NCBI GenBank assembly: GCA_964654665.1
Contig: CAZZKV010000014.1
Location: 1-64,000, forward strand
Length of the DNA: 64,000 nucleotides
Origin: CALCKU01 sp964654665
GTDB lineage: Bacteria > Pseudomonadota > Alphaproteobacteria > Caulobacterales > Maricaulaceae
Direction: 5' to 3'
How positions within the stretch are numbered: the first letter of the stretch is position 1; every line of letters starts with the position of its first letter. Below the pieces are notes generated by a model that saw only the letters and a program-made list of their open reading frames with translations, did not search any database and was not told where the DNA came from. Position numbers and translations under genes: made by a program. Below are positions 62,584-64,000 of the stretch, one piece after another.

Positions 62584-64000
62584 TGAAGGTTTTGATTATC
62601 GGCGGCTATGGATTTTTTGGACGAAAATTAGCGAAATTATTAGCGAACCATGATGATTTATCGATCCTTTTGGCAGGCCGTACTCTCGATAAAGCCCAAG
62701 CGGCCTGCGATGGGTTAAAGGGTTCTGCCAGCACTTTCACAGCTTTGCGCCTTGACCGCACCCAAAATATAGCCCCGCAAATTGGCGCACAGTCCCCCGA
62801 TCTGATTATTGATGTATCCGGCCCGTTTCAAAATTATGGCGAGCGGCCTTATCGCGTGATTGAATATGCGCTAGAGGCGGGATGTCATTATATGGATATT
62901 GCAGATGGGGCTGATTTTGTTGTTGGTGCTGCGCAATTTGACGCTGCGGCCAAAGCCAAAGGGCTGATAATTCTATCGGGCGTAAGCACCTATCCTGTCC
63001 TAACGTCCTGTGTAGCAGACCGCCTTGGTGATGATATGGACCGGATTACCGATATTCGCGCCGGAATTGCGCCCTCGCCGCATAATGATATGGGCCGCAG
63101 TGTTGTCGAAGCTATCGCCTCTTATGCCGGAAAACCATTTCCCATATTGAAAAATGGGCAGATTACACAGGCCTATGGATTAACCGAAGGGATGAGCCGT
63201 ACAATATGCGTGCCGGGAAAACTCCCGCTCGGCCCTTTGCTATTTTCCAATGTCGATGTTCCGGATGGACGCATATTTTCCTCTTATTACAACGGGTTGC
63301 AAAATATATGGAGCGGGGCTGGCCCCAAGCCTGTGTTTTTACATCGGGTTTTGATGGGGCTGTCACATCTTGTACGCTGGCGCGTCATGCCGGGGTTATT
63401 GTGGCTTTCGCCTGTTTTTCATTTTTGCATGAAACATATCGCGGGCGGTGCACACCGCGGGGGCATGTTCGTCGAAGTTGATGGCATAAAAAATGACCGG
63501 CGTGTTAGTCGAAGCTGGCATTTGATTGGCGAAGGCGATGATGGTCCGTTTATACCGATATTGCCCTTAGCGATTATCGTGAAAAACGCTCTAACGGGCG
63601 TCTGGCCCCGGCCGGGCGCGCGGCCGGCTTTGGGTGATATGACACTGGCCGATTATGAACGTGAATTTGGCACTTTGGATGTTGTTACGGGTATATTTGA
63701 CGATAGCCAAAATCGGGTACAACCGCTCTCGCTCTATGAAAAAGCACTCGGCTCGGCCTATCAAGACTTAGCCCCTGCTATACAAGCCTTACACCGCATT
63801 GGTGAGAGGGCAGAGTTTAAAGGACGGTGCCGGGTTACGCGCGGGCGTCACCCTTTAAGTGGGGTGATTGCGTCTTTTTTCCGTTTCCCCAAAGCATCAC
63901 CGGATATTCCGGTGCAAGTCGTCATGACAGTGAAAGACGGCATTGAAACATGGGAGCGGTGTTTTGATGGCCGCCGCATGGTAAGCACGCAAGAGGCCGG
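62580..64000 (+). CDS. Saccharopine dehydrogenase-like protein fused to DUF4166 (partial)
   Basis: The frame is open from the ATG pair at 62580/62583 to the window edge (about 473 codons seen, no stop). It starts with a Rossmann NAD(P)-binding fold (V-L-I-I-G-G-Y-G-F-F-G) like saccharopine dehydrogenase-type reductases, continues through a substrate-binding-like middle, and from about residue 340 shows a DUF4166-like region (L-H-R-I-G-E-R-A-E-F-K-G, F-R-F-P, I-E-T-W-E-R-C-F-D-G-R). Such fusions occur in proteobacteria with unknown substrate. The gene is cut off at the right edge. Confidence 0.8.
   Translation, partial: MMKVLIIGGYGFFGRKLAKLLANHDDLSILLAGRTLDKAQAACDGLKGSASTFTALRLDRTQNIAPQIGAQSPDLIIDVSGPFQNYGERPYRVIEYALEAGCHYMDIADGADFVVGAAQFDAAAKAKGLIILSGVSTYPVLTSCVADRLGDDMDRITDIRAGIAPSPHNDMGRSVVEAIASYAGKPFPILKNGQITQAYGLTEGMSRTICVPGKLPLGPLLFSNVDVPDGRIFSSYYNGLQNIWSGAGPKPVFLHRVLMGLSHLVRWRVMPGLLWLSPVFHFCMKHIAGGAHRGGMFVEVDGIKNDRRVSRSWHLIGEGDDGPFIPILPLAIIVKNALTGVWPRPGARPALGDMTLADYEREFGTLDVVTGIFDDSQNRVQPLSLYEKALGSAYQDLAPAIQALHRIGERAEFKGRCRVTRGRHPLSGVIASFFRFPKASPDIPVQVVMTVKDGIETWERCFDGRRMVSTQEA

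Noticed and set aside
1..64000. tRNA, rRNA, insertion sequence or prophage genes
   Set aside because: No cloverleaf-like sequence, transposase, integrase or phage structural gene was seen by eye; a tRNAscan/ISfinder run would settle this.

Overview
The window reads as a chromosomal segment of an alphaproteobacterium, most likely of the Caulobacterales/Maricaulales side (stalked or marine Hyphomonadaceae-like bacteria). This rests on protein families and gene order: a ChpT histidine phosphotransferase, a CarD regulator beside a seven-iron ferredoxin and a Suv3-like helicase, the run mutS-glnD-murJ-trpS, ubiB-coaBC-dut, and a TonB-dependent receptor. No rRNA, tRNA, CRISPR array, insertion sequence or prophage was seen. 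Two runs of exactly 100 N (18993-19092 and 51376-51475) sit between identical short repeats and look like scaffolding joins, so the source is a draft or metagenome assembly.

Layout. 1-3.5 kb: end of a TonB-dependent receptor, then a three-gene ABC exporter (ATPase plus two DUF3526-type permeases). 3.5-8.5 kb: a hairpin-rich gap, a ComM/YifB ATPase, a PAS-receiver protein without a kinase domain, and an AmpG-like transporter. 8.6-18.6 kb: mutS, glnD, murJ, trpS, a PCu(A)C copper chaperone lipoprotein and rsmB, all + strand and mostly overlapping or abutting. 18.7-21.6 kb: a secreted repeat protein broken by a gap and a DUF885 metallopeptidase. 21.6-24.7 kb (-): chpT, a CheA-like protein with apparently dead ATP-binding residues, a CheY-like receiver and CheR. 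24.8-27.3 kb (-): ydbL and ynbE homologues and two MscS channels. 27.5-33.2 kb: ubiB, coaBC, a small secreted protein, dut, acs. 33.2-36.4 kb: a membrane protein, a lone A24 prepilin peptidase and an Arg/Pro-rich secreted protein. 36.7-40.6 kb: an acyl-CoA synthetase operon with DUF924, DJ-1/PfpI and lipase-like genes. 40.6-44.3 kb: selO, yceI, cytochrome b561 and a secreted SNase-type nuclease. 44.4-50.6 kb: Suv3-like helicase, S4 protein, fdxA, carD, hisS. 50.6-53 kb (-): a small frameshifted secreted-protein gene, a DUF4345 protein and a metallopeptidase/TPR protein. 53.2-57.2 kb: a large RTX protein behind a CRP/FNR-like operator. 57.4-64 kb: rpmI-rplT, a Nudix gene on the opposite strand, pheS-pheT, a DCC thiol oxidoreductase and a truncated saccharopine dehydrogenase/DUF4166 protein.

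Most genes are housekeeping. Start and stop codons often overlap (TAATG, ATGA), which points to translational coupling inside operons. I did not find an obvious defence or biosynthetic island. The most unusual items are the chpT-linked module with a degenerate CheA, the kinase-less PAS-receiver protein, the multi-domain RTX protein with its operator, a GlnD with a substituted HD-domain histidine, the frameshifted small gene, and the assembly joins, which affect two genes directly.
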